A stretch of DNA of 64,000 nt from Thalassovita mediterranea (GCF_001458435.1 NZ_CYSF01000006.1:620001-684000), one strand, 5' to 3'; positions 24,167 to 32,075 are shown, counted from the first letter of the stretch. Numbers and translations are program-made. The notes: a model not told the origin generated them from the letters alone.

Positions 24167-25644
24167 CAATCAGTCTCCTTCTTGTTGATGGTCTCGGGTT
24201 TCCCGTTTGTTCCAAAACGCGCAGCGCGGTCTATGTGGGTTCCTTCCAATTCGTCGATTTCGTAGTGCGCCTTTACGGCTTCATGAAAAACCTCAAAGAT
24301 CTCCTGGATCGATGTGTTCACCAACTCACTAACCTCTTTGGCCTGCTCCTCTGCTTCCTGGCGACGTTCAATTTCTTCATCAGGAACTTTAAAAGGTTCG
24401 AAGGTGTACGAGGTGTTAAAGTATGCTGGCGGATTGTCGGTACGGGCGGCTTTGTTTGAATCGCGATAGACAGCGAGGATATAATTAGCCGCGATGTTGC
24501 ACTGCTCCAAGAACGGATTCAAATTTGATTGAAGGGCCTTCTGGCCATAAAGGGCATCCACAGAGTCGTTGATGTTGCGATGAACTTCGTCATTAGCAGC
24601 ACGAAGTCCGTTGACTGCGTCATCGCGATGCTCTGCCAGCGTCTCGATTGAGTCTTCCAAGTAATTTACATACTCTTCTCTGGCATCCACGACATCAGCC
24701 GCGACCTTGGAGTAGCCAGGATATGGGTCCGAGTGGTTATATCCCTTCAAAAAAGAAATGATTGAAATGAAGAGGCCCAGGAGGAATAAAACGTAGGACT
24801 CCATGGTATAGAGACCGAAAGGGCTTGATTGGATTGTCTGAATCGCGGTCGTTCCCGCTTCACGCCATTCACCATTTCGCTCAACTGCATCCCTGAAGTG
24901 GGCGACTCCAAGGTTGTAGACTAATGCAAACCCCAGCCAGGTCAGAAAGAATCCTAAGCCCACCAACTTTTTGAAAAAATTCACAAAGCCACGGCAATTG
25001 ATGTACCGGCTTGCCATACCGAAAATGGTTGAGAGAGCAACATTACCAAGAGAAACTAAGAATGCTGCCATCAGGCCACCAAGCAGACCTAGAGTGTTCT
25101 TCTGCGCGAACAGATAAGCGTTTCCGGCCGACTCCAGAATGACCATCAAAAATGCCAGACCAAACAGGGCGATTAGGCTGCCCGCTTCTTTAGCGGGCCG
25201 CTCCAACTTGTTTATTTCTCTGAATCGATTGCGCCAGCGATAAGTCTCCTGAACCCGTTCACGAGGTGTGACCATCATGGATTTCCATTTTGTCACTTCC
25301 TCTGCGAATTTTGCCTTGGAATCGTTGGCTTCGGTCTCCACAAGCATTCGGGCTGAGACGGCCTTGTTTAACCGTTCAGCATATACGCGGCGATTTGTTT
25401 CGTAGTTCTCCAACCCCCGACGTCGTAGATCCTCAACCCGGGAAACAGCCTTCAACTCCATATGATCGAGTGTTTCGGCCGAAGTCTCGGGCTGGTTCGC
25501 TGCCCCTCTGGAGGCGGCTTCCTTTTTAAGGTCAAGGTCTTTGACTAAACGGTCCTTGTCGATATCGGGAAACACGGCCGAGCTCGGAAGGAACTCATCA
25601 GACCGAAACAAATCGCTTATCGGCTTCAACATCGATTTATCCAT
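24166..25644 (-). CDS. four-helix membrane protein with coiled coils (cassette first gene)
   Basis: About 492 residues from the ATG at 25642-25644; TTG 25662 and ATG 25632 are alternatives and no start has an ideal ribosome site. The N-terminal 150 residues are charged and helical, followed by four hydrophobic segments (about 158-180, 187-208, 222-245, 285-308) and a long helical C-terminal half with ADVVDAREEYVNYLEDSIET. Both ends are probably cytoplasmic. I do not recognise a named family. It opens the four-gene coupled block with the VWA-like, channel and OmpA-HNH genes, which suggests a scaffold or sensor in the same complex. A leftover ybjQ end lies directly upstream. Confidence 0.65.
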   Translation of the reverse strand: MDKSMLKPISDLFRSDEFLPSSAVFPDIDKDRLVKDLDLKKEAASRGAANQPETSAETLDHMELKAVSRVEDLRRRGLENYETNRRVYAERLNKAVSARMLVETEANDSKAKFAEEVTKWKSMMVTPRERVQETYRWRNRFREINKLERPAKEAGSLIALFGLAFLMVILESAGNAYLFAQKNTLGLLGGLMAAFLVSLGNVALSTIFGMASRYINCRGFVNFFKKLVGLGFFLTWLGFALVYNLGVAHFRDAVERNGEWREAGTTAIQTIQSSPFGLYTMESYVLFLLGLFISIISFLKGYNHSDPYPGYSKVAADVVDAREEYVNYLEDSIETLAEHRDDAVNGLRAANDEVHRNINDSVDALYGQKALQSNLNPFLEQCNIAANYILAVYRDSNKAARTDNPPAYFNTSYTFEPFKVPDEEIERRQEAEEQAKEVSELVNTSIQEIFEVFHEAVKAHYEIDELEGTHIDRAARFGTNGKPETINKKETD

Positions 25645-25677
25645 TCCCAATTCTATCGACAAACTTTTTGGCTAGGT

Positions 25678-25734
25678 TCATTCTTCAATCCTTACAGTAG
25701 CATCACTTCCTACCAGCACCATATTCCCGGTAGG
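25678..25734 (-). pseudogene. remnant of the 3' end of a second ybjQ-like gene
   Basis: On the minus strand this reads TGNMVLVGSDATVRIEE followed by TGA. The intact YbjQ gene at 29217-29714 ends [19 protein letters not shown] and TGA, and the DNA is clearly alignable. Nothing upstream of 25740 continues the match. So a ybjQ gene once preceded the cassette, just as one still precedes the TolA-like gene. Confidence 0.75.
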
Positions 25735-25750
25735 TTCGGGAGTTTGGAAA

Positions 25751-25785
25751 AAATATTCAAGATCATCCCTACGCTATTTTCCCCA
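25751..25785. repeat. right copy of the cassette-flanking repeat
   Basis: Pairs with 20221-20260. It ends one base before the stop codon of the topoisomerase-like gene and is followed leftwards by the ybjQ remnant. Confidence 0.55.
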
Positions 25786-28026
25786 TTAAACCAACTTGGC
25801 GAGTGCTTCATCCCAAGAAAGGTCGGGGTCTTCAGAAAGCATCTCAGCAATTGTGTCCCTTAAACCATACGGCGCTCTGGGCGAAGGTTCTGCTCTTAAT
25901 TTACGTTCGTATTCTGCAACTCGCTTCCTCACACTAGCTTCTGCATACAAATCCTGCAGGTCCTTTGGAACAACCTTTGGCCCACTTACACCTTCTTCAA
26001 TAATGTCCAGCAATTCGCGTGAGGTGAAGGCGTTTAGTTCCACGCGCATCGGCTGTTCATTGAACTCGTCCCAGTGCCTCCCCAGAAGGAAATCTATCGC
26101 TGTTTTCTCTATTCCATAACCTGCCAAAGTCTCGGCATAAGATACTCGTGTGTTGTATTTTTCTAACTCGACAGGCTCGGATTTCATTTGCCGATGTAGC
26201 TCCTGCGCTTGATCCCATGTCACACCCAGCTTCGTAGTATTCACTTCATTAGCGAATTGATAACGGTCTCGGTCGGTGACTAGGCTGTCAGCTAGAACAC
26301 ACCCATTAACATCGAAATCAGCCAGAACGTACAGCTGGAACCCATCAACAGTCCCGGCCAGATGATCAATCAAAGCCCGCGCGGCGACAACGGGCAACCC
26401 TTTCGAAGAAGCCATAGCCATGTCGTACCGCTCTAGAATCCCAGACTCCCGAATAAGCTGATTGAAACCCTCTTTTTCAACGAATAGCAGCTTGTTGAAC
26501 CTCCCCTCCGCAGGCATGTTGCCGAAAACCATCGAAGGCCGCGCAGCCCTATCAAACCCGATATTCGCTGTTCTGCCCCTGTAGTTCTCAATCTCAACTG
26601 TCCCGAGCCCTACAGTCTGGCCAGTATGTGGTTCCTCCAGCGCGCCACGGTTATCATACGCAATTTTCCATTCCGGTCGTTGGAATATCGGGAGGTATTT
26701 TTGCGTCACGGTAGCGTCATCAAATTTGTCAATCTTGCACAGACGCAGGATGTCAGGCCGCATGGCATACATTAACTGGCGCGCGTTGGCCCAATATCGT
26801 CCACCCTCGGACACTTTTTCGTAGGCATCAGGCAGGAGCTGCTCGACAGCATCTTTAATCGTAATCCGCTTCTCTTTCGGCTTTCTCTTGCTGAGAGCAG
26901 TCTTGGCCTTTTTCCCAGCTGTCACGAATACGCGTATCAGGTCATAAACGAACTCTTCCATGTCGATAGCTTTGCCGGAGCTCACAATCGGGAAATATGG
27001 ACTGCTGATCGAAAGTATCACGCGATAGTCAACGTTCTGACTTAGCGTAAATTTGTCACGATCTGATCCGCCTAGGTGAAATCTGTAGTTCTGCGTTACA
27101 AAGTTCACGCGCCCCTTCTTTTCTACATTCGCATTAACGCCAGTGAGGCTGACTGCCCTGTTAGTAACCAGCGTTTCAACACTTATGCTCCCGCTGCCCT
27201 TAGGTGTCGCTTTGACCCACGCCTCAACCACGTAAGGGATATTCTCGCGCTCTCCTCTTAACTGGGCATATTCCCAACCGGGCATTAAACCAGCGCCAAC
27301 CTCACGAACTTTCGGCGTCCGCTCAAGGGTATGCTTTTGCATCTTGGCAAGCAGTTCGACCGCGTTAACACCTGTGAAAAGCTCATGAGGTTTGCAGGGC
27401 TGATAGCCAGTGCGGAATTGTCCAACGATCTCACTGACAGTTAAACCTTCCGCACTTCTCTGAATGTCCAGAATAGCCTCATCGTCAAACCACTCAGGTA
27501 TCGCCTTGCTGGACTTTACCACTGGCCCCGCCATTTGCTCCGTTAACTTGAAGCTCAGTAGATCCGGCGTGTTTCCGATTTCATCACAATATACTCGCAC
27601 CTTTGTGTCTGTGGTTTCACCTTGATCGACGTAAACGGTTTCCCCGTCATTTCCCACAAATACCTTGGTAGCTTTACCCTTGGCATGAACGACAAGGTGT
27701 CCGCCCAAACAGTATAGCGCCCCCATCACGGCCCTGAGACCATTGCCCAGCGCCCCACGCTCGCCTAGCCTCCAGTGTTTTGATGATATCAGTGCCCTTT
27801 TTATCGACAGCGCCTCAAGGGGAATGCCCGGACCATCGTCGTAGAACTCAAGCAGGTCACTGTCGACCAACCGCAAGCGCCCACCGCCGACGTCACAAGC
27901 ATTGTCGATCAATTCCTTGATGATCATTTTTCTGAAGTGGTGCTTCGGCACACCCGCCTTTTCAGACAGGCCCTCTGGCGTCATAAAACGCTTCCAGTCC
28001 TCTTGGACCAAAGTAATCGGGGGCAT
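25786..28026 (-). CDS. single-chain type IIB DNA topoisomerase-like protein (TopoVI B-A fusion, Topo VIII-like)
   Basis: 746 residues; ATG at 28024-28026 after GAGGTG. N-terminal GHKL ATPase: KELIDNACD (38-44; Glu38, Asn42), FYDDGPGIPL (61-70), GALGNGL (91-97). The second half resembles TopoVI-A/Spo11: ARQLMYAMRPDI with Tyr420 at the place of the DNA-cleaving tyrosine, then a Toprim domain with LLFVEKEGF (Glu517), SSKGLPVVAAR (the 'KGYPDLATR' block) and LYVLADFDVNG (Asp570, Asp572). All residues needed for ATP-driven double-strand passage or cleavage appear present. Fused B-A proteins (Topo VIII) are known from mobile elements. Here it could manage the element's own DNA or act as a DNA-breaking effector; which is open. 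Confidence 0.85.
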   Translation of the reverse strand: MPPITLVQEDWKRFMTPEGLSEKAGVPKHHFRKMIIKELIDNACDVGGGRLRLVDSDLLEFYDDGPGIPLEALSIKRALISSKHWRLGERGALGNGLRAVMGALYCLGGHLVVHAKGKATKVFVGNDGETVYVDQGETTDTKVRVYCDEIGNTPDLLSFKLTEQMAGPVVKSSKAIPEWFDDEAILDIQRSAEGLTVSEIVGQFRTGYQPCKPHELFTGVNAVELLAKMQKHTLERTPKVREVGAGLMPGWEYAQLRGERENIPYVVEAWVKATPKGSGSISVETLVTNRAVSLTGVNANVEKKGRVNFVTQNYRFHLGGSDRDKFTLSQNVDYRVILSISSPYFPIVSSGKAIDMEEFVYDLIRVFVTAGKKAKTALSKRKPKEKRITIKDAVEQLLPDAYEKVSEGGRYWANARQLMYAMRPDILRLCKIDKFDDATVTQKYLPIFQRPEWKIAYDNRGALEEPHTGQTVGLGTVEIENYRGRTANIGFDRAARPSMVFGNMPAEGRFNKLLFVEKEGFNQLIRESGILERYDMAMASSKGLPVVAARALIDHLAGTVDGFQLYVLADFDVNGCVLADSLVTDRDRYQFANEVNTTKLGVTWDQAQELHRQMKSEPVELEKYNTRVSYAETLAGYGIEKTAIDFLLGRHWDEFNEQPMRVELNAFTSRELLDIIEEGVSGPKVVPKDLQDLYAEASVRKRVAEYERKLRAEPSPRAPYGLRDTIAEMLSEDPDLSWDEALAKLV

Positions 28027-28230
28027 CAGACACCTCAGAAATCAGCATGCGTAGAAGCAGCCTAGGATTTCGGTGAGATCGTTGCAAATCTGTGGTGCAG
28101 CCCGAGTTTCTCCAACAGGCAGTCTACAGTTTCATGCGCGAGGTATCTACTTAACCCGTTTGGGTCCCTCCAGATTATGTCATCTGGTCGGTCTAGGGCC
28201 TAATAGCTGGTCCTGAACTCGGGACAAAAA

Positions 28231-29220
28231 CTACTTTATCCGCATGCGCTGTGGATTGAAGGTCAATGTAATTTCACGCCAGTGTTCGTACTTTTCTTTC
28301 GGCAAATTATACCCATTCGCGCCACAACGGATAATCGCTCTACGTGCCGCTTCGTAGGCCTGCCTTGCCGCCGCACCATTACCACCGGATGATTTTAATA
28401 GTTCAATCGAACTGGCAACCGGCCTTGCATCTTCGTCTAGTTGGAAACCAACGGTCACGGTCGTCCGAAGTGCCTCAGCACTCATCGAACCCACGTTCCA
28501 GCAGTGCTGAACTGATGCGCGCAAAGCAATTTTTTCACCAGCCGTGAGTGGCGCAGAAACTGTGGATCCTGAACCTAATGCTTTCTCAAGAGCTTGATTC
28601 ACATCGTCTTCTGCTGAAACTGACGGGAAATTATGACTGCGTTCACTTTCTGGCTTGGCTTCGGTGTCTTGGTCAGTCACCCGGTTACTCTCTTGAGCAT
28701 CCTCTCCCGAGTCGGCAAAATCACCGCGTTGTTGCATCGAGAGCAGAATGCCCAAGCTAGCAGCTAACGGTCCCGGCTGATATGGCTCTGTTGCTGGGGT
28801 AGGTGCATCCCAATCCAACAATTTGGTTACCATCACTCGTTCTTGGCATGAAATACGCGCATGTACCTTTTCACCATCAACCATAAGCCTGAATGTCGTG
28901 GTAGCAGCCCCAGCAATTTCTTCCGTCCAGACACTAGAAAATGGCATCAAGTCTGAAACCACTACCGCAGCATTGATGAACAATTGTAGTTCACTCAAAC
29001 ATGCTCGCTCAGTGTCATATTCTTTGATGTCTGACCCAACTTTGATGTCTGACCCAACTAAGTCGGAAAATCGCTCAGGGACCGCTTCAAGAAACTCCTC
29101 GGCAGACTTGGCGCTTTCTCTCGCAATACCTCCAAAAACACCACTACCGAGCTCCTGAGCGGTTACTTCGGTAACGCTTAAGAACAATCCAACCGACAAG
29201 GCTGTGACAAGTTTGATCAT
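28231..29220 (-). CDS. secreted protein with TolA-type C-terminal domain
   Basis: 329 residues. Signal peptide 1-22 ([11 protein letters not shown]). Residues about 35-160 form an unidentified domain with Cys pairs ([17 protein letters not shown]); about 165-225 is a low-complexity linker; 230-329 matches the C-terminal domain of alphaproteobacterial TolA ([46 protein letters not shown]). Unlike real TolA it lacks the membrane anchor and long helical shaft, so it would be a free periplasmic TolA-domain protein. TolA-C is the docking domain for Tol partners and is used as a receptor by filamentous phages and colicins. Its start overlaps the YbjQ stop (ATGA). A perfect 18 bp tandem duplication encodes SDIKVG twice. 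Confidence 0.75.
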   Translation of the reverse strand: MIKLVTALSVGLFLSVTEVTAQELGSGVFGGIARESAKSAEEFLEAVPERFSDLVGSDIKVGSDIKEYDTERACLSELQLFINAAVVVSDLMPFSSVWTEEIAGAATTTFRLMVDGEKVHARISCQERVMVTKLLDWDAPTPATEPYQPGPLAASLGILLSMQQRGDFADSGEDAQESNRVTDQDTEAKPESERSHNFPSVSAEDDVNQALEKALGSGSTVSAPLTAGEKIALRASVQHCWNVGSMSAEALRTTVTVGFQLDEDARPVASSIELLKSSGGNGAAARQAYEAARRAIIRCGANGYNLPKEKYEHWREITLTFNPQRMRIK

Positions 29221-29714
29221 TCCTCAATTCTCACAGCAGTTCCACTGGCCACCAGCAATATCATATTCCCAGCGGCACTTAATTCCACATAATCCAAATC
29301 GACACCCACCACAGCGTTAGCGCCGACCTCGTAGGCTTCCTTCTTAAGTTCGTAGAGGGCGGTGCGCCTACTATCCCTAAGCGTCTTCTGGACCGCCTCT
29401 GAGCGCCCACCAACGATATCCCTGACACCAGCAAAAAGGTCTTTGAAGATATTCATACCGAAAGCACATTCAGCCGTTACTACTTCTATCCGCTTGGTGA
29501 TCTTGAGGCCCTCAGGATAGGTTTCGGTGGTAAGGATAATCGCCTCAACCTGCTCATTGAACGCGCGCACGGCATTTTGTTGTTCTTCCTTTTCAGTGGC
29601 CGATTTGGCTCGCCTTAACTCTTCCTCAAGACGCCACGCGCAATCCATGCAAAGGCCATCTCCGCCTTTGTTAAGGAAGGTCAATTTCTTTCCACACTCT
29701 TCGCAATTCGCCAA
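29217..29714 (-). CDS. YbjQ-family protein with N-terminal zinc ribbon
   Basis: 165 residues from a TTG start at 29712-29714 with AGAGGGG 8 nt upstream. Residues 4-26 carry CEEC and CMDC, a zinc-ribbon knuckle pair; a helical linker follows; residues about 55-165 are the YbjQ (UPF0145) fold with [36 protein letters not shown]-type helix and [15 protein letters not shown]. YbjQ domains form pentamers and have no established biochemical role. It is coupled to the TolA-like gene, and the remnant at 25.7 kb shows that such a gene also once stood before the envelope cassette. Confidence 0.8.
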   Translation of the reverse strand: MANCEECGKKLTFLNKGGDGLCMDCAWRLEEELRRAKSATEKEEQQNAVRAFNEQVEAIILTTETYPEGLKITKRIEVVTAECAFGMNIFKDLFAGVRDIVGGRSEAVQKTLRDSRRTALYELKKEAYEVGANAVVGVDLDYVELSAAGNMILLVASGTAVRIEE

Positions 29715-29749
29715 ACCGAAACCCCTCTAGCCCTTGCCGGTGCGTGGTG

Positions 29750-29962
29750 TTACCGCTTGGCATTCACCACATAAGTGATGACGAAAGACGCTTTGCCTTT
29801 CGCGCCACAGCTTGAGCACTTCAGCGTTTTGACTGCATTATGAACATTGATCTCATGTCCAAGCCTCTCGATCAACATTTTAACCGCCAACAGTGAGTTA
29901 TGCCCACACATCTCACAGTGTAGCCCAAGATGGTTGTGCGTGATGCTGTCTAGTCGGATCAT
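29750..29962 (-). CDS. small zinc-ribbon protein
   Basis: 70 residues from ATG 29960-29962 with TAGGTG 9 nt upstream; a GTG at 29972-29974 would add four residues. Two CxxC pairs (LHCEMCGHNS and LKCSSCGAKG) separated by about 32 residues indicate a structural zinc site. This kind of short protein is common in Rhodobacterales, often unannotated. It is the most upstream gene of the minus-strand cargo and lies 30 bp from the half-tRNA copy. Confidence 0.6.
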   Translation of the reverse strand: MIRLDSITHNHLGLHCEMCGHNSLLAVKMLIERLGHEINVHNAVKTLKCSSCGAKGKASFVITYVVNAKR

Positions 29963-29988
29963 TAAGTGATTCACCTACAAACCTGTTC

Positions 29989-30024
29989 GACGTGGCCGAG
30001 TGGTCGAAGGCGCTCCCCTGCTAA
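29989..30024 (+). pseudogene. inverted partial copy of tRNA-Ser (5' half)
   Basis: 36 bp identical to the 5' half of the tRNA-Ser(GCT) gene, from the acceptor stem through the D arm to the anticodon loop (TGCTAA), but on the opposite strand to the intact gene 104 bp away. The match stops right after the anticodon loop. It cannot make a tRNA. It may be the scar of an earlier integration or a recombination product of the attachment site. Confidence 0.8.
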
Positions 30025-30042
30025 CGGGTATTGCTAGCGGCG

Positions 30043-30065
30043 CGTGGGTGGTTTCCGTGGGTGGT
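30043..30065. repeat. right arm-type repeat pair
   Basis: CGTGGGTGGT twice with a TTC spacer, 62 bp inside the right attachment site; matches 16002-16024 except for two spacer bases. Confidence 0.6.
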
Positions 30066-30126
30066 TGGCAAAAACACTCATTGCCTACATCTTTGATAGT
30101 AAAGATATTTTTTACGTCAAAAGAAA

Positions 30127-30153
30127 ATGGCGGAGACGAAGGGATTCGAACCC
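30127..30153. repeat. right attachment site within tRNA-Ser
   Basis: The last 27 bp of the tRNA gene and its encoded CCA, shared with 15922-15948. The tRNA remains intact after integration. Confidence 0.8.
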
Positions 30154-30217
30154 TCGAGACCCTTCCGGGCCTACTCCCTTAGCAGGGGAGCGCCTTCGAC
30201 CACTCGGCCACGTCTCC
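30128..30217 (-). tRNA. tRNA-Ser(GCT)
   Basis: 90 nt including the encoded CCA. Acceptor stem GGAGACG / CGTCTCC, D arm GCCGAGTGGTCGAAGGC, anticodon stem CTCCC / GGGAG with loop CTGCTAA (anticodon GCT, decodes AGC and AGU), long variable arm as in all serine tRNAs, and T loop TTCGAAT. It is the integration target of the island. Confidence 0.97.
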
Positions 30218-30348
30218 GCTGACCCGTTTATCTAGGCTTGGCGGCAGGGACAAGAGGAAAAACGCATCAATCTGCACAAAGCACCTCTGCGGCGCATCCC
30301 TGACATCGCAGAACCTATCAGACGACGCAACGATGGGATCTCGCAACA

Positions 30349-30375
30349 GAAAAGGGCCGCGATGATGCGGCCCTC
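30349..30375 (-). terminator. terminator of ychF
   Basis: Stem GGGCCGC / GCGGCCC with a 6 nt loop; on the minus strand it is followed by TTTTCTGTT. Confidence 0.75.
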
Positions 30376-30405
30376 TTGACGATACGACGGTGGGTTTCGC
30401 CCAAA

Positions 30406-31503
30406 TCAGGTGTTGAACAGGAAGTGCATCACGTCGCCGTCCTGCACCTCGTACCCTTTGCCTTCAGCGCGCATCTTGCCCGCTTCTTTGGCACCCTGTT
30501 CACCGTTATTGGCAACATAGTCGTCAAAGGCGATGGTTTCGGCCCGGATGAAGCCGCGCTCAAAGTCACCGTGGATAACGCCAGCGGCCTGCGGGGCCAT
30601 GGTGCCGACCTTGATGGTCCATGCACGCGCCTCTTTGGGGCCGACGGTGAAATAGGTTTCCAGATGCAACAGGCCGTATCCGGCACGGATCAGACGGTCC
30701 AGACCCGGCTCTTCCAGACCCATTTCGCCCAGGAACATCTCTGCCTCTTCGCCGTCGAGCTGGCTGATCTCTTCCTCGATGCGGGCGGAGATGATGACGT
30801 GGCTGTTGCCTTGCTCGGCGGCCATTTCAGCGACGCGGGCGGAATGAGCGTTACCCTCAGCCGACTCGTCCTCAGCCACGTTGCAGACATACAGAACCGG
30901 CTTGGTCGTCAGCAGCTGCAACAGCTTCCACGCCTTCTGGTCTTCGTCGTCAACTTCGACCAAACGGGCAGGCTTGCCATCTTCCAGCATCGCCTGTGCG
31001 GCGGCCAGCAGGCGATCCTGCTGCTGGGCTTCTTTGTCATTGCCCTTCAGTTTGCGCACCAGATTGGCGCGACGCTTTTCGATCGATTCCAGATCGGCCA
31101 GCATCAGCTCGGTTTCAATCGTTTCGGCGTCCATCACCGGATCAACGCGGCCCTCAACGTGGGTCACATCACCGTCCTCAAAACAGCGCAGCACATGGGC
31201 GATGGCGTCCACCTCGCGGATGTTGGCAAGGAACTGGTTGCCCAGACCTTCGCCCTTTGACGCGCCCTTCACCAGACCGGCGATGTCCACAAAGGTCATC
31301 CGCGCCGGAATGATGCTGGCCGATTTGGCGATCCCTGCCAGCGTGTCCAGACGCTGATCCGGCACGTTCACCTCACCCACGTTGGGTTCGATGGTGCAGA
31401 AGGGGAAGTTTGCCGCCTGCGCCGCAGCGGTTTTCGTCAGCGCGTTGAACAGGGTCGATTTGCCCACGTTCGGCAGACCCACGATACCCATCTTGAAGCC
31501 CAT
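30406..31503 (-). CDS. ychF: redox-regulated ATPase/GTPase YchF
   Basis: 365 residues from the ATG at 31501-31503 (MGFKMGIVGLPNVGKSTLFN), preceded by AAGGG; this matches the standard YchF length. The P-loop GLPNVGKST (9-17), switch region DIAGLVKGASKGEGLGNQFL, and the C-terminal TGS-like domain ending GDVMHFLFNT are plain. YchF (OLA1) is a conserved Obg-family protein that prefers ATP and binds the ribosome. It borders the tRNA-Ser target of the island and is core genome. Confidence 0.96.
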   Translation of the reverse strand: MGFKMGIVGLPNVGKSTLFNALTKTAAAQAANFPFCTIEPNVGEVNVPDQRLDTLAGIAKSASIIPARMTFVDIAGLVKGASKGEGLGNQFLANIREVDAIAHVLRCFEDGDVTHVEGRVDPVMDAETIETELMLADLESIEKRRANLVRKLKGNDKEAQQQDRLLAAAQAMLEDGKPARLVEVDDEDQKAWKLLQLLTTKPVLYVCNVAEDESAEGNAHSARVAEMAAEQGNSHVIISARIEEEISQLDGEEAEMFLGEMGLEEPGLDRLIRAGYGLLHLETYFTVGPKEARAWTIKVGTMAPQAAGVIHGDFERGFIRAETIAFDDYVANNGEQGAKEAGKMRAEGKGYEVQDGDVMHFLFNT

Positions 31504-31652
31504 AGCCGGCCCTTTCTGAAATCCATGTTTTACGGGGCTTCTAGGCAGTTGCTGACGCCGTGGCAAGATGCGTGTTACCCTAACCCCCATCGCCTGACGG
31601 TGATGAGCGCGGATTACCGCGGCACACCCGCCCCTGAGGCCCAACCGGAGGA

Positions 31653-32075
31653 ATGACTGTGACCTTTACCCCCTACTTATATTTCGACGGCCAAGCCGAA
31701 GCGGCCCTGCGCTATTATGCTGAGGTGTTTGGCGCCACAGATCTGACCCTGATGCCCTATCACGAAGCGCCCGAGCCAGAGGGGCTGCCGAAATCAGACC
31801 ACATCATGTACGGCCATATCATGCTGGGCGATGCATGCCTAATGGCGTCCGATGTCATGCCGGGCACCAAGGCCGGGCCGCAGCAGGCTGTTGCGATCAA
31901 CTTTCCCGTTGAAACCGTCGAAGAGGGACAGCACCTATTTGACCGTCTGTGCGAAGGTGGTGCGGTGACAATGCCCTATGGCCCAGTGTTCTATTCCAAG
32001 GCGTTTGGCATGGTGAAGGACCGGTTCGGCACCCATTGGATGATCGGCGTCCCACCCGAAGAGCCTGACGCATAA
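31653..32075 (+). CDS. VOC-superfamily (PhnB-like) protein
   Basis: 140 residues. [24 protein letters not shown] is the usual start of PhnB-like glyoxalase-fold proteins, and [12 protein letters not shown] is their end. The metal ligands of true glyoxalases are only partly kept, as is normal for this group, whose function is unclear. ATG 31653 has GGAGGA directly against it; the GTG at 31659 would have better spacing and may be the true start. It is divergent from ychF and followed by trpA. Confidence 0.82.
   Translation: MTVTFTPYLYFDGQAEAALRYYAEVFGATDLTLMPYHEAPEPEGLPKSDHIMYGHIMLGDACLMASDVMPGTKAGPQQAVAINFPVETVEEGQHLFDRLCEGGAVTMPYGPVFYSKAFGMVKDRFGTHWMIGVPPEEPDA

Larger units (their letters stand above)
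15922..30153. mobile_element. tRNA-Ser integrated genomic island (about 14.2 kb)
   Basis: Bounded on the left by a copy of the last 27 bp of tRNA-Ser(GCT) (25 of 27 identical) and on the right by the intact tRNA 3' end. A tyrosine integrase lies just inside the left end and matching repeat pairs lie just inside both ends. Cargo on the left is a polymerase-like protein, a small secreted protein and a serine recombinase; cargo on the right, all on the minus strand, is the envelope/nuclease cassette, the type IIB topoisomerase-like gene, and TolA-like, YbjQ and zinc-ribbon genes. The island is visibly more AT-rich than the core. No capsid, tail, relaxase or conjugation genes were seen, so it is a defence-island-like integrative element and not a prophage or conjugative element. 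Confidence 0.8.

Noticed and set aside
20390-28026. Canonical Zorya (ZorABCD or ZorABE) or Wadjet system
   Set aside because: There is no ZorC or ZorD helicase and the HNH is fused to the ZorB-like chain; no SMC-like JetC or other Jet proteins accompany the Toprim protein, which is a full GHKL-TopoVI fusion.
15922-30153. Prophage or conjugative element
   Set aside because: No capsid, terminase, tail, lysis, relaxase or mating-pair genes are present; only an integrase, a resolvase and cargo.
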